Assembly (NCBI RefSeq): GCF_000384035.1
Contig: NZ_KB913024.1
Span: 4,169,351 to 4,233,350 of the forward strand
Length of the DNA stretch: 64,000 nt
DNA from: Actinopolyspora mortivallis DSM 44261
Lineage (GTDB): Bacteria > Actinomycetota > Actinomycetes > Mycobacteriales > Pseudonocardiaceae
Direction of reading: 5' to 3'
Shown here: positions 25,819 through 35,888 of the stretch, one piece after another
Layout: every line of letters starts with the position of its first letter
Numbering within the stretch: position 1 is the stretch's first letter
The notes under the pieces: model-generated
Seen by the model: only the letters and a program-made list of their open reading frames with translations
Database searches by the model: none
Told to the model about the DNA's origin: nothing
Position numbers and translations under genes: made by a program

Positions 25819-26931
25819 GTGCACATCGGGCGGCACAGGGCCGTACTCGGGGCTCTCGCTGTGGGCGTGCTGGCACTTTCCGCGTGCGGAACGGACCGGA
25901 ACGTGACCAACGCCGACCTCAACCCGGAGCTGCGTGAACTGGAGGTCGACTGCGGAAGTGCCTCCGTGGTCGCCGAGGGATCCTCGGCGCAGAAGAACGC
26001 CATGGACGTCTTCGCCCGGGACTTCGGAGTCAAGTGCCCCGGAAGCCACCTCAACTACACCTCGTCCGGCTCGGGCAAGGGCGTGGCCGCCTTCACCGCC
26101 GGCCAGGTCGACTTCGCCGGTTCCGACGAGCCGCTGACCGGCGACGAGGTCGAGGCGGCCCGGCAGCGCTGCGAAGGCAACCCCGCCTGGAACATCCCCA
26201 TGGTCTTCGGCCCGCTGGCGATGACCTACAACGTCCCCGGCGTCCGGGACCTCACCCTCAGCCCCGAGGTCATCGCCGAGATCTACCAGGGCGAGATCAC
26301 CCGGTGGAACGATCCCGCCATCGAGCGGCTCAACCCGGAGAGCTCGCTGCCCGCGCTCGACATCGTCCCCTTCTACCGCTCCGACGAGTCGGGCACCTCG
26401 GCCAACTTCCAGAAGTACCTCTCCGTGGCCACCGACGGACTCTGGGACAGGGAGGGCAAGACCTTCCGCCCCGGGCGCGGGGTCGGCCAGGGCCGTTCCG
26501 GCACCGACGGTGTGACCTCCTCGGTGGAACAGACCGAAGGCGGAATCACCTACGCCGCCTGGGCGTTTCCCAAGAACGTGGGACTGGACATCGCCGCGAT
26601 CGACAGCGGCAGCGGCCCCGTCGAACTGACCGGGGAGTCCGCCGGCAGGGCCATCGAGTCCGCCCGCGTCTCCGGACAGGGCCACGATCTCAGACTGGAC
26701 CTCGAGTCCCTCTACGGCAACGACGCTCCCGGGGTGTACCCGATCGTGCTGGCCACCTACGAGATCGTGTGCTCGGACGGCTACGACGCGCCGACCGCCC
26801 GCTCCGTGAAGGCGGCCCTGCGGGTCGCCGCCCACGCGGGCGCGGAGAACCTCGAGCAGGCCGGCCATGTCCCGCTGCCCCCCGAGTTCAGGAAGAAGGT
26901 TCTCGATTCCATCGAGGCCATCCGGGAATGA
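25819..26931 (+). CDS. pstS: Phosphate-binding lipoprotein PstS
   Basis: A 370-residue phosphate ABC transporter substrate-binding protein. N-terminal signal with lipobox LSAC (Cys23). Phosphate-binding loops appear as SSAQKNAMD, YTSSGSGKGVAAF and SDEPL, with the RSDESGTSANFQKYL segment of the second lobe. Extracellular, lipid-anchored. GTG start at 25819 with GAGGAAC nine bases upstream. First gene of pstSCAB behind the PHO box. Confidence 0.95.
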   Translation: MHIGRHRAVLGALAVGVLALSACGTDRNVTNADLNPELRELEVDCGSASVVAEGSSAQKNAMDVFARDFGVKCPGSHLNYTSSGSGKGVAAFTAGQVDFAGSDEPLTGDEVEAARQRCEGNPAWNIPMVFGPLAMTYNVPGVRDLTLSPEVIAEIYQGEITRWNDPAIERLNPESSLPALDIVPFYRSDESGTSANFQKYLSVATDGLWDREGKTFRPGRGVGQGRSGTDGVTSSVEQTEGGITYAAWAFPKNVGLDIAAIDSGSGPVELTGESAGRAIESARVSGQGHDLRLDLESLYGNDAPGVYPIVLATYEIVCSDGYDAPTARSVKAALRVAAHAGAENLEQAGHVPLPPEFRKKVLDSIEAIRE

Positions 26932-27094
26932 GGTCCTCCCGGCACCGGACCGGGTACCCCACCCGGCCCGAACGCGTGTGTGAACCAGCAGGCCACATGT
27001 CCCCCGGACGGGCCGCTGGGCGGTGTGACAGCTCGTGGAACCCACGAGGCGAACACGGACAGCGAGCCGAACAACGGAGAGGCTGCGAACGGCA

Positions 27095-28153
27095 GTGACC
27101 GAGTCGACGAACTCCCAGCGGGCCGCCCCACCCGGCGAGAACGGCGCGGCTCCGGTGAACACCCCGGAAGGCCCCGTGCTGGAAGCCCCCCTGACCCCGC
27201 CGAACCCTCCCAACGAGAAGAAGGTCGTCCGCGTCGGGGACCGGATCTTCCGGACGATGGCCACCGCCTCGGGCGCGTTCGTGGTGGCGCTCATCGCGGC
27301 CATCGGGCTCTTCCTGCTCATCAGGGCCATCCCCGCACTGCACGCCAACGAGGCCAACTTCCTGCTCTCCGGCAGGTGGGAGACCGGCGATCCCGAGCAC
27401 CTGGCCTTCGGCATCGTGGACCTCGCCTGGATCACCGTGGCCAGCTCGGTGTTCGCGCTGGTGCTGGCGATGCCGGTGGCCGCGGGGATCGCGCTGTTCC
27501 TGACCCAGTACGCCCCCCGGGTGCTGGCCCGACCGTTCGCCTACGTCGTGGACCTGCTGGCCGCGGTCCCCTCGGTGATCTACGGGCTGTGGGGGGCGCT
27601 GGTGCTGGCCCCGGTGCTCAAACCCGTCGCGGTCTGGCTCAACACCAACCTGGGCTGGATCCCGATCTTCGGGGACGGCAACGTTCCCGCCGACAGCGGC
27701 TCCAACGTGTTCACCGCCGGGATCGTGCTGGCCGTGATGATCCTGCCGATCATCACCGGCGTCGCCCGCGAGGTGTTCGCCCGCACCCCAAGCGCCCAGA
27801 TCGAGGGCGCGCTGGCCCTCGGCGCCACCAAGTGGGAGGTGGTGCGCACCACGGTGTGGCCCTTCGGCCGCAGCGGGTTCGTCGGCGGGTCGATGCTCGG
27901 TCTCGGCCGGGCGCTGGGCGAGACCGTGGCCCTGACGGTCATCCTCAGCTACACCTACGAGGGCCCGCACTACAGCATCTTCGACGCCGGGGCGACCTTC
28001 GCCTCGCGTATCGCCCTCGGATCGGCGGAGTTCAACGACAACCTGACCGTCGGCGCCTACATCGCCGCCGGTCTGGTGCTGTTCGTCAGCACCTTCGCGG
28101 TCAACGCGCTGGCCCGCTGGATCGAGAGCAGCAGCGGGAGGGGGAAGGAATGA
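27095..28153 (+). CDS. pstC: Phosphate ABC transporter permease PstC
   Basis: A 352-residue membrane permease with six predicted transmembrane segments after a 40-residue polar N-terminus. Contains the EAA-type loop region (GALALGATKWEVVRTTVWP) that contacts PstB. The stop codon overlaps the pstA start as ATGA. The GTG start at 27095 is preferred over an upstream in-frame start at 27035. Confidence 0.92.
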   Translation: MTESTNSQRAAPPGENGAAPVNTPEGPVLEAPLTPPNPPNEKKVVRVGDRIFRTMATASGAFVVALIAAIGLFLLIRAIPALHANEANFLLSGRWETGDPEHLAFGIVDLAWITVASSVFALVLAMPVAAGIALFLTQYAPRVLARPFAYVVDLLAAVPSVIYGLWGALVLAPVLKPVAVWLNTNLGWIPIFGDGNVPADSGSNVFTAGIVLAVMILPIITGVAREVFARTPSAQIEGALALGATKWEVVRTTVWPFGRSGFVGGSMLGLGRALGETVALTVILSYTYEGPHYSIFDAGATFASRIALGSAEFNDNLTVGAYIAAGLVLFVSTFAVNALARWIESSSGRGKE

Positions 28154-29064
28154 GAACGGACACCGCCGACATCGAACGGCCCGCGCGTACCCCGGCGTTC
28201 CAGCCGCTCAGCCTGGGACGCAAGGTCAGGAACCACGCGGCGACCACGCTGTTCGCCCTGGCCTTCGTGGTGGCCGTGATCCCGCTGCTGTGGGTGCTGG
28301 TCACCCTGGTGCGGCGGGGACTGGTGCCCATGCTCAACGCCGACTGGTGGACGCACTCCTTCTACGGGCTGCTTCCGAACGACTTCGGAGGGGGCATCTA
28401 CCACGCCCTCGTCGGCACCCTGGAGCAGACGCTGGTGTGCGCGCTGATCGCGGTTCCGCTCGGGGTGAGCGTGGGGATCTTCCTCATCGAGTACGGGCGC
28501 AACTCCAGGCTGGCCAAAACGACCACCTTCATGGTGGACATCCTCAGCGGTCTTCCCTCGATCGTGGCCGGTCTGTTCATCTACGCGCTGTGGATCACCA
28601 CGTTCGGTTTCGACCGCAGCGGGTTCGCGGTGTCACTGTCACTGGTGCTGCTGATGCTGCCCGTGGTGGTCCGGGTCACCGAGACCATGCTGATGATCGT
28701 TCCGGACGAGCTGCGGGAGGCCTCCTACGCGCTCGGCGTTCCCAAGTGGAAGACGATCGTGAAAGTGGTGCTGCCCACCTCCCTGTCGGGGATCCTGACC
28801 GGGATCATCCTCGGTCTGGCCCGGGTCATGGGCGAGACCGCGCCGCTGCTGATCCTGGTCGGCTACTCCCGGGCGATCAACTTCAACCTCTTCGACGGGC
28901 CGATGGCCTCGCTGCCGCTGACCGTCTACACGGCCCGCAAGACCTCCACCGAAGCCGGTGAGTACCGCATGTGGGGAGCCGCGCTCACCCTCGTGCTGCT
29001 GATCATGCTCATCAACCTGATCGCGACGCTGTTGTCCAAGCTTTTCGCGGTGAAGACCAAGTAG
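28150..29064 (+). CDS. pstA: Phosphate ABC transporter permease PstA
   Basis: A 304-residue membrane permease with six predicted spans. The EAA loop is SYALGVPKWKTIVKVVLPTSLSG. ATG 28150 overlaps the pstC stop, with GGAAGGA just upstream. It forms the heterodimeric channel with PstC. Confidence 0.93.
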   Translation: MRTDTADIERPARTPAFQPLSLGRKVRNHAATTLFALAFVVAVIPLLWVLVTLVRRGLVPMLNADWWTHSFYGLLPNDFGGGIYHALVGTLEQTLVCALIAVPLGVSVGIFLIEYGRNSRLAKTTTFMVDILSGLPSIVAGLFIYALWITTFGFDRSGFAVSLSLVLLMLPVVVRVTETMLMIVPDELREASYALGVPKWKTIVKVVLPTSLSGILTGIILGLARVMGETAPLLILVGYSRAINFNLFDGPMASLPLTVYTARKTSTEAGEYRMWGAALTLVLLIMLINLIATLLSKLFAVKTK

Positions 29065-29078
29065 GGCGGTAGCCGACC

Positions 29079-29855
29079 ATGGCGAAACGGCTCGACATCG
29101 AGAACCTGAACCTGTACTACAACAAGTTCCACGCGGTCCAGGACGTCAGCCTGCAGGTGCACGCGCGCAGCGTCACGGCCTTCATCGGCCCCTCCGGCTG
29201 CGGCAAGTCCACGGTGTTGCGCTCGCTGAACCGGATGCACGAGGTGGTGCCCGGTTCCCGGGTGGAAGGTCGGGTGCTGCTGGACGGCGAGAACATCTAC
29301 GCCCCCGGGGTGGACCCGGTGCAGGTGCGCCGCACCATCGGGATGGTCTTCCAGAAGGCCAACCCCTTCCCGACCATGTCGATCAGGGACAACGTGGTCG
29401 CCGGGCTGAAGTTGGCCGGGGAGAAGAACAAGAGGAAACTGGACGAGATCACCGAGCGTTCGCTGCGGGGAGCCAACCTGTGGGAGGAGGTCAAGGACCG
29501 CCTCAACAAACCGGGAGGGGGACTCTCCGGCGGCCAGCAGCAGCGGCTGTGCATCGCCCGTGCCATCGCGGTGCAGCCCGACGTCCTGCTCATGGACGAG
29601 CCCTGTTCCGCCCTCGACCCGATCTCCACGCTGGCGATCGAGGACCTGATCGCGGAGCTGAAGAAGGACTACACGATCGTGATCGTGACCCACAACATGC
29701 AGCAGGCCGCGCGGGTCAGCGACCAGACGGCGTTCTTCAACGTCGCCGGAGTGGGCCAGCCGGGCAAACTGGTCGAGATCGGCGAGACCGGCAAGATCTT
29801 CTCCAACCCCAGCCAGAAGGCCACCGAGGACTACATCTCCGGCCGTTTCGGGTGA
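29079..29855 (+). CDS. pstB: Phosphate ABC transporter ATPase PstB
   Basis: A 258-residue ABC ATPase. Walker A is GPSGCGKST (about 36-44), the signature LSGGQQQRL, and Walker [14 protein letters not shown]. The protein powers phosphate import by PstCA. It ends 4 bp from the convergent HTH regulator gene. Confidence 0.95.
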   Translation: MAKRLDIENLNLYYNKFHAVQDVSLQVHARSVTAFIGPSGCGKSTVLRSLNRMHEVVPGSRVEGRVLLDGENIYAPGVDPVQVRRTIGMVFQKANPFPTMSIRDNVVAGLKLAGEKNKRKLDEITERSLRGANLWEEVKDRLNKPGGGLSGGQQQRLCIARAIAVQPDVLLMDEPCSALDPISTLAIEDLIAELKKDYTIVIVTHNMQQAARVSDQTAFFNVAGVGQPGKLVEIGETGKIFSNPSQKATEDYISGRFG

Positions 29856-29859
29856 ACGC

Positions 29860-30768
29860 TCACCGGGGAGTGCGTGTCACCACCCGTCCCCGCGCCGGGT
29901 TGCACGAGGAGTACCAGGGCCGTTCGTCGGCGATGCTGGAGATCAGCATCGTCGAGCGCTTGGGCTCCAGTGCCAGCGAGCACACCCGCCGGAAGGCGGC
30001 CAGGTAGGGCTCGATGTCGCCCTCCCGCTCCAGGAAGCGGGAGTTCGTCGAGTCTCCCACGTGCACCACCCGCTGCTCGGCCTCGTCCCGGAACGAGAAC
30101 ACCGTGACGTGCTCCCCCATGAGCGGGTGGGGACCCGCGTCGAAGGGCAGCACCCGCAGGGTGACGTTGCGGCGGTAGCTCATCAGCACCAGGTGCTCCA
30201 GCTGCCTCCGCATGAGGCGGGGCCCGCCCACCCGGCGGCGTAGCGCGGCCTCGTCCAGCACCGCCCACAGCTCCAGGGCTCCCTGGCCGCGCAGCCGTCG
30301 TTGGCGGATCGCGGTCACGGCGAGCCGGTCGGAGATCTCGGAGGAGGAGAGTCCGCTCCGGGAGGAGTTCAGCAGCGCGGTGTGGTACTCGGCGGTCTGC
30401 AACAGCTCGGGCAGCGGGTCGGCGCCGAACACGCTCACCGCCGAGGCCGCCGTCTCCAGCCCGAGATAGGTGTCGAAACCGCTGCGCCGCGCCGCGCCGG
30501 GGTACTCCTGCCACCAGCCCCGCTGCTGGGAGGCCTCCGCCAGTTCCAGCAGTTCCGCGAGCTGTTCGGCGGTGGCCCCGTAGAACTCGGACATCAGGCG
30601 CACGTCCGCGGCACGGACCGGAACCCGGCCGAGTTCGATCTGGCTGATCTTGCCCTGGGAACAGTCCAGGTACGCGGCCACCTCGCGGTGCGTCCGCTGT
30701 GCCGCTTCCCGCATCCTGCGGAGCTCGGTGCCCAGGCGCCTGCGATGGACGGTCGGACTTCTGTTCAC
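29860..30768 (-). CDS. XRE-family HTH regulator with DUF5753
   Basis: A 302-residue regulator. N-terminal HTH (about 10-65) has LGTELRRMREAAQRTHREVAAYLDCSQGKISQIELGRV. The C-terminal DUF5753-type domain contains VLDEAALRRRVGG, YRRNVTLRVLPFDAGPHP and a Cys near the end. This architecture is very common in actinomycetes, often paired with a small DUF397 protein, absent here. A GTG six codons upstream (30786) is the alternative start. Confidence 0.82.
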   Translation of the reverse strand: MNRSPTVHRRRLGTELRRMREAAQRTHREVAAYLDCSQGKISQIELGRVPVRAADVRLMSEFYGATAEQLAELLELAEASQQRGWWQEYPGAARRSGFDTYLGLETAASAVSVFGADPLPELLQTAEYHTALLNSSRSGLSSSEISDRLAVTAIRQRRLRGQGALELWAVLDEAALRRRVGGPRLMRRQLEHLVLMSYRRNVTLRVLPFDAGPHPLMGEHVTVFSFRDEAEQRVVHVGDSTNSRFLEREGDIEPYLAAFRRVCSLALEPKRSTMLISSIADERPWYSSCNPARGRVVTRTPR

Positions 30769-30910
30769 AGGCGGAAAGCCTCGCACAACCGGAACGGGGA
30801 ACTCCGGCTGTCAACGCCGCCTAATAATACTGCTCACCCGGTCGGGCGACAGGGGGACGAGGACGGGAAGACCGGTGAGCACCCTCCTCCGTCGCGGAAC
30901 GTCGCCGCCG

Positions 30911-31567
30911 TCACGGACGGTCGCTGTTCGGCATGGTACCGGTGACCACGTAGACGATCCTGCGGGCCACCGAGACGGCGTGGTCGGCGAAACGTTCGTA
31001 GAAACGGCCCAGCAGGGTGATGTCCACCGCCGCCGAGACCCCGTGGGACCACTCCGACCCCATGACCACGGTGAACAGGTGCCGATGCAGGTCGTCCATC
31101 TCGTCGTCGTCGACCTCGAGGTCGCGGGCCCGCTGCACGTCCTGGGTACGCAGGATCTGGTTCAGCCGGTTGGCGAGGGTGACCGCGACCTGCCCCATCT
31201 GGGAGAAGTAGGTCTTGACGTCCTCCGGCAGCACCGGCTGGGGATGCCTGCGGCGTGCCGCCTTGGCCACGTGCAGCGCCAGGTCCCCCATCCGCTCCAG
31301 ACTCTCGGCCGCGTGGATGGTGGAGATCACGGTGCGTAAGTCGCCGGCCACCGGCGCCTGCAACGCCAACAGGCCGAAGGCGTGCTCCTCGCAACGAGCC
31401 CGCGCCTCGTCCACCTTCATGTCATCGTCGATGACCTGCTCGGCCAACGACAGGTCTGCTCCCAACAGCGCGGTGGTTGCCTGCTCCATCGCGTTGCCGA
31501 CCATCGTCGACATCGCGGCGAGCTCGTCGGCCAGTTTGTCGAGCTGTTCCTGGTAGACCTCACGCAT
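30911..31567 (-). CDS. phoU: Phosphate signalling protein PhoU/PhoY
   Basis: A 218-residue all-helical protein with two PhoU repeats, each bearing the conserved metal-binding DDDMKVDE or DDDEMDDLHRHL helix. It damps the SenX3-RegX3/PhoR-PhoP response and binds PstB. Divergent from neither neighbour; the pstB operon lies on the opposite strand downstream. The transcript is probably leaderless. Confidence 0.93.
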   Translation of the reverse strand: MREVYQEQLDKLADELAAMSTMVGNAMEQATTALLGADLSLAEQVIDDDMKVDEARARCEEHAFGLLALQAPVAGDLRTVISTIHAAESLERMGDLALHVAKAARRRHPQPVLPEDVKTYFSQMGQVAVTLANRLNQILRTQDVQRARDLEVDDDEMDDLHRHLFTVVMGSEWSHGVSAAVDITLLGRFYERFADHAVSVARRIVYVVTGTMPNSDRP

Positions 31568-31574
31568 GAGCCCC

Positions 31575-31580
31575 AGCGTA
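31575..31580 (-). promoter_or_regulatory. Leaderless -10 box of phoU
   Basis: TACGCT on the minus strand lies 7 nt before the ATG at 31567. Confidence 0.5.
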
Positions 31581-31710
31581 CTTCGTACGAGGGACGCGCA
31601 GGGTTCCCGGCGGTTAACCGGGGGTGAACGGGGACTGAGCAGCTATGCGAAAAATATTCACACAGGGGCGGACACCCGTCGGCCACACGGCGGACCGGCT
31701 TTCCGCGAGC

Positions 31711-34548
31711 TCAGTTCACCCCACCGCAGACGTCCTTGCCCGCGTTGACCGTCCACAGCCCGTCCGGAACCTCGACGTCGCCGGTGTCGGGCTGGAGAAC
31801 CCGTCCGTCGAAGTCGGCACCGAGCTCCAGACGGACGCCGTCCCCGGCCGAGGCGTCCTGCATCAGCTCCGCCGCCGGTACCGAGGAGGCCAGCAGCTCG
31901 GCCTGCTGGCGGTGACCCTCCGAGTACCGGATGACGGTCCGCTCGCCGGCGGTGTCCAGGGTGTCGGTCCCGAGCACGGAGTAGTCGAACTCCCGCAGTT
32001 TCTCGGAGACCTCCCCGGCCAGGCCGGTGCGGTCGGTGGCGTTGAGCACCCGCACGTTCGTCTCCTCGGGGGAGGGGCCCGAGGTGGCCTGGCTCGGCTC
32101 GGTCTGGGCCGGGGCGGTGTGCTGCGCGTCGGCCATGGGGGAGGTCTGCGCCGGGGAACCGGCCTGCTTCGACTTCTCCCCCGAGGACGGAGCGATGGGC
32201 TTGTCCTCGATGATCGCGCGGAACAGGGAGTGCGCCGCCGACTCGCGGAGCACCTCGTTGCCCCGGGCGTTGCTCTCACCGGTGGTCGGCACGGTCACGA
32301 AGGTGACCTTCTCCGGATCGAGCCCTTCCAGGGAGTTGCCGAGGGCGATGAGTTTGCCGCTGTCGACGTTCTCCCCGAAGGTGTTGGAGATGACCGCGTT
32401 GGCCAGGTCGTTGAGCTTGCCGGGGCTGAGCAGCACGTCCGCCGAGGTCATCTTGCGCAGCAGCGCGGACAGGAACATCTGCTGACGTTCCATCCGTCCG
32501 TAGTCCGACGTGGCGTCACCGACCACCTTGCGCGCCCGTACGTACTGCAAGGCCTGCTGGCCGTGCAGCTCGTGCCACCCGGCCGTCTCCAGCACCGGAC
32601 CGAGCTCGCGGTCGATGAGCGGCTTGTTGGTGCAGATCCGCACCCCGCCCACGGCGTCGACCATGCTCTTGAAGCCCTGGAAGTTGATGCCCAGGAAGTT
32701 GGTGATCTCCAGCCCGGAGAGCTGCTGCACCTTCTTGGTGACGCACTGCGGACCGCCTTCGGCATAGACGGTGTTGAACTTCACGTTGTTCCGGGCGGGG
32801 ACCGTGCTGTCGGTGTACTCCCCGGTGGCGGCGTCCCAGGCCGTACAGGTGTCGGCGGGAATGTCGATCTCCAGGTCCCTGGGGATGGACACCACCACCA
32901 CCCGACTCCGGTCGGCCGGGATGTGGGCGATCATGGTGGTGTCCGAGCGTGCCCCGGCCACCGTCTCGGCGGTGCCCACGTCGTCGCCGCGCCCGGCGCC
33001 TTCCCGGCTGTCGGATCCGATGAGCAGGAAGTTCAGGTCGCCCTCCTGCATCTCGGGGTTCTGGATCGAGGCGGAGTCGCGGAACAACGCGGGGACCTGC
33101 ACGAAGCTGGCGTCCCACCAGGTCATGCTTCCCCAGCCGATACCGGTGCCCACGAAGACGGTCACAGCGGCGAGGGCGGCGAGCGACTTGGCCGTCCTGC
33201 GCAGCCTCCTGCGGCGCTTGTGCCTGCGCCACTCCACGCGGGAGGAGCTGCCCTCGCGGTCCGAGGTGAAGTCGAACGGCATGTCCTGGCCGGGCTCGGG
33301 CTCCTTGCGCTCCCCGAATAACCACGCGAAGCGTTTGCGTTTCTTGGCCTCCTCGGCGGCCAGCTCGTCGTGCACCGCCGAGAAACGCGCCAGGGTGGCG
33401 TCGATGGAGTCGATGGAGTTCGCGCGGTCCTCGTCGGACTCCGCGTCCTCCTCCGGCAGGGACTCCTCCTCGACCGCCTCGGATACCCCGTCCTCGGTGG
33501 ACTCCGCGTGCTCGGGCTCGTCCGTCTCCCGGGGGGCGGACGGAAGTGGTTCGTGGCGGGTGGGCGCCTCCTCCACGGAGGGCGTCCGTCCCTCCGCCGG
33601 TCGGTGGTTCCACGGCTGGGCCGGTTCCCCGGTGCCCCGCCCCGGTGTCGGGGGCGGCGGATCCGATGGGGACACCAGAGTCCCGGTCACCTCCGTGGGT
33701 GGCCCGGACGGGCGGGAATCGGTTTCTCGCGGATCCCGCACCGGGGGGTGCTGGATCGTGGCCTCGTCGTCCGCCGGTTCGGCGGGACCGGTCGCCGGCG
33801 GGATCGCGGGCTGCTCCGGTCGCGGGGGCACGGCCGGTGGGGTGAAGGTCTCCGGAGTCGCCCCCCGCAGCGGCTGCCGGGCGCCCACGTTCGGCGCGGG
33901 CGGGTTCTCCGGGGGTCGCGCGCCCACCTCACCGGGGGCGGCGGGGCGGTTGGGGCGGTTGAGTCCCGTCGCGTTGGGACGACGCAGTGCCCCGCGGAAC
34001 GGGGGGATACGGGTGGTGTCGTCGACCTCGTCCACCGGAGGAGGGGCGGACCCACCGGGTGCGGGAGGAAACCGCCGCTCCCGGTCGGCGGGGCCGCGCC
34101 ACGGCTCCGGGTTCGGGGAGACGTTCTCCTCCGGTGCGGCACCTGGCTCGCCGTGCGGACGCGCCGCGCCGTCCTCGGCTCCGTGGGCGGGGTGGGGTGG
34201 AGGAGCAAGCGGGGGTCCGGGCGCCGGGGCCACCGTCCCGTCGTGCGCCGGACCGGCAGTGCCGGATTCGGGGGACTCCGAGCGGTGGGCTGCCGTCTCG
34301 GAGGGAGCATCGGAGTCGTCCTCCGCGGCCCTACGGTGCGAACCGGTGGACTGCGCCCCGCGTTTGCCGTGTTTGGACAACAGGTCACCGACCCGCGTGC
34401 CACCGGTGCCGTCGTCACCCAGGGCGCGCCTGCGCCTGCGCGACCTGGCGCGTTCGCTCGTCTCGTTGCCCGCGTCCTCCGCGGAGGGGCCCCACTCCGA
34501 GTGGGAACGCTGGTGCCCCGAACTGTTTTCCCGGGGTTTTTCCGGCAC
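31711..34548 (-). CDS. LytR-CpsA-Psr family ligase with long cytoplasmic Pro-rich region
   Basis: A very large LCP protein, about 945 residues. Residues 1-440 are a low-complexity Pro/Arg/Glu-rich cytoplasmic region. One transmembrane helix follows (about 448-470), then the LCP domain (about 510-710; Arg/Asp-rich SDSREG, NTVYAEGG, VRARKVVGDATSDYGRMERQQ) and a C-terminal LytR_C domain (about 830-915, NVRVLNATDRTGLAGEV). LCP proteins attach arabinogalactan or similar polymers to peptidoglycan. GTG 34548 has GGGAGGG seven bases upstream; ATG 34575 is an alternative. M. tuberculosis homologues are about 500-680 residues. Confidence 0.88.
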   Translation of the reverse strand: MPEKPRENSSGHQRSHSEWGPSAEDAGNETSERARSRRRRRALGDDGTGGTRVGDLLSKHGKRGAQSTGSHRRAAEDDSDAPSETAAHRSESPESGTAGPAHDGTVAPAPGPPLAPPPHPAHGAEDGAARPHGEPGAAPEENVSPNPEPWRGPADRERRFPPAPGGSAPPPVDEVDDTTRIPPFRGALRRPNATGLNRPNRPAAPGEVGARPPENPPAPNVGARQPLRGATPETFTPPAVPPRPEQPAIPPATGPAEPADDEATIQHPPVRDPRETDSRPSGPPTEVTGTLVSPSDPPPPTPGRGTGEPAQPWNHRPAEGRTPSVEEAPTRHEPLPSAPRETDEPEHAESTEDGVSEAVEEESLPEEDAESDEDRANSIDSIDATLARFSAVHDELAAEEAKKRKRFAWLFGERKEPEPGQDMPFDFTSDREGSSSRVEWRRHKRRRRLRRTAKSLAALAAVTVFVGTGIGWGSMTWWDASFVQVPALFRDSASIQNPEMQEGDLNFLLIGSDSREGAGRGDDVGTAETVAGARSDTTMIAHIPADRSRVVVVSIPRDLEIDIPADTCTAWDAATGEYTDSTVPARNNVKFNTVYAEGGPQCVTKKVQQLSGLEITNFLGINFQGFKSMVDAVGGVRICTNKPLIDRELGPVLETAGWHELHGQQALQYVRARKVVGDATSDYGRMERQQMFLSALLRKMTSADVLLSPGKLNDLANAVISNTFGENVDSGKLIALGNSLEGLDPEKVTFVTVPTTGESNARGNEVLRESAAHSLFRAIIEDKPIAPSSGEKSKQAGSPAQTSPMADAQHTAPAQTEPSQATSGPSPEETNVRVLNATDRTGLAGEVSEKLREFDYSVLGTDTLDTAGERTVIRYSEGHRQQAELLASSVPAAELMQDASAGDGVRLELGADFDGRVLQPDTGDVEVPDGLWTVNAGKDVCGGVN

Positions 34549-34817
34549 CCGTGTTCCCTCCCACCTTGCAGCCATTGGTGTTCGTCCCGATGCTTGGCGA
34601 TCCCCACCCCCGATGCTGTATCGCCACACTCGGCCAAGATGCTACGGCCGATCGTTCGTGCTGACGATAGTGGCATCGGAATTCGCGTGATCTGTGCACG
34701 ACAACACGGGTCCCTGTAGGACAGGTCACAACTCGCGCTCTCTTCGTGCCGTCGTGTGTGCGGTGTGACGGCATTGTGCGACGAACGCGTTGGGTAGTAT
34801 TTCGGTGACTATTCGAA

Positions 34818-35669
34818 TTACTCGGACGTTCCGGTCAATCGCACTTCTCCGCTGGCGCGGTAGGCCACCGTGTTGCGTCCCGATTGTTTGGCCGCGTACA
34901 GCAGCACATCGGCACTGATAATTTTCTGTTCCGTGGCGGCGGAAACCGATGTCGGGGTGCGTTCGGTGTCGTGGGTGAGACCGATGCTCACCGTTATCCG
35001 CAAGCCACTGGCCATGCGCATCCACGGAAAACCCTCGATCCGGGCCCGTGCTCGCTCGCACACGGAGATCGCCGTGACCGCGTCGACTCCCGGAAGTACG
35101 AGTACGAATTCCTCACCGCCGTATCTGGCGCAGAACCCGCCGCTCGGCAGCTCCTGCTGGAGTAATTCGACCACGTGTTGCAGCACCCGGTCGCCGAGCA
35201 CGTGACCGTAGGTGTCGTTGACCTCCTTGAACCAGTCCAGATCCACCAGGGCTATCCCGAGTCCCGCGGTGTTCTCCTCACGGAGTCGGGCGAGACGTTC
35301 CTCCAGATAGCGGCGGTTGTAGCTGCCGGTCAGAGTGTCGCGCAGGCTCTGTTCCCTGGCGCGGGCGTGTTCCCGCCGCAGCCGGTTCACCTCGTGCCGC
35401 AGTTGTTCGGGAACACGGGGGCTCGGTTCGCTGTCCCGCAGATCCAGCGCCGTCCGCAGATGCCGGTACGCCTGCTGCCACCTTCCACGAGTCGCGAGCA
35501 TGTCGGCTATGGCCTCGTGCAACTGGGCGAGGCCGAAGGCCGTGGTGGGGTCGGTCGCGCAGGGCTCACCCGTCGGATGTTCGGTGCGTGGAAGGTCGTG
35601 CGGACGTGCCCGAGTGGCCTCGTTCCACCGGGGGCCAGCCCCGGCGGTGTCGTCGCGGAGTCCGGACAT
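34818..35669 (-). CDS. GGDEF diguanylate cyclase
   Basis: A 283-residue soluble protein. The N-terminal region (about 45-130) is helical and likely dimerises. The GGDEF domain contains the catalytic RYGGEEFVLVL with an intact GGEEF signature and the upstream LGIALVDLDWFKEVND metal-binding segment. The product-inhibition RxxD motif, expected a few residues before GGEEF, is absent (PSGG there), so feedback inhibition is unlikely. ATG 35669 follows GGGAGGTGA. No membrane spans or known sensor. Confidence 0.9.
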   Translation of the reverse strand: MSGLRDDTAGAGPRWNEATRARPHDLPRTEHPTGEPCATDPTTAFGLAQLHEAIADMLATRGRWQQAYRHLRTALDLRDSEPSPRVPEQLRHEVNRLRREHARAREQSLRDTLTGSYNRRYLEERLARLREENTAGLGIALVDLDWFKEVNDTYGHVLGDRVLQHVVELLQQELPSGGFCARYGGEEFVLVLPGVDAVTAISVCERARARIEGFPWMRMASGLRITVSIGLTHDTERTPTSVSAATEQKIISADVLLYAAKQSGRNTVAYRASGEVRLTGTSE

Positions 35670-35888
35670 CGCGCTCACCTCCCACTCTGGTTTCGTCGGG
35701 CGCCGTGCTCGGCTTGAGCCGAGGGTGCTCAACCGTTCCGGAATTCGCTCGACCGGCGTACTCGGTTCCACGGCGGAGAACGACGCCCGGCACACGCGGG
35801 TCCGGGGCGGGAAACGCCCCGGGGTGCTGACACGAAGCGTACTGGAATGAACGCGTTCGGTGATGTACTCCGGGGTGTGTCGCGGCGG

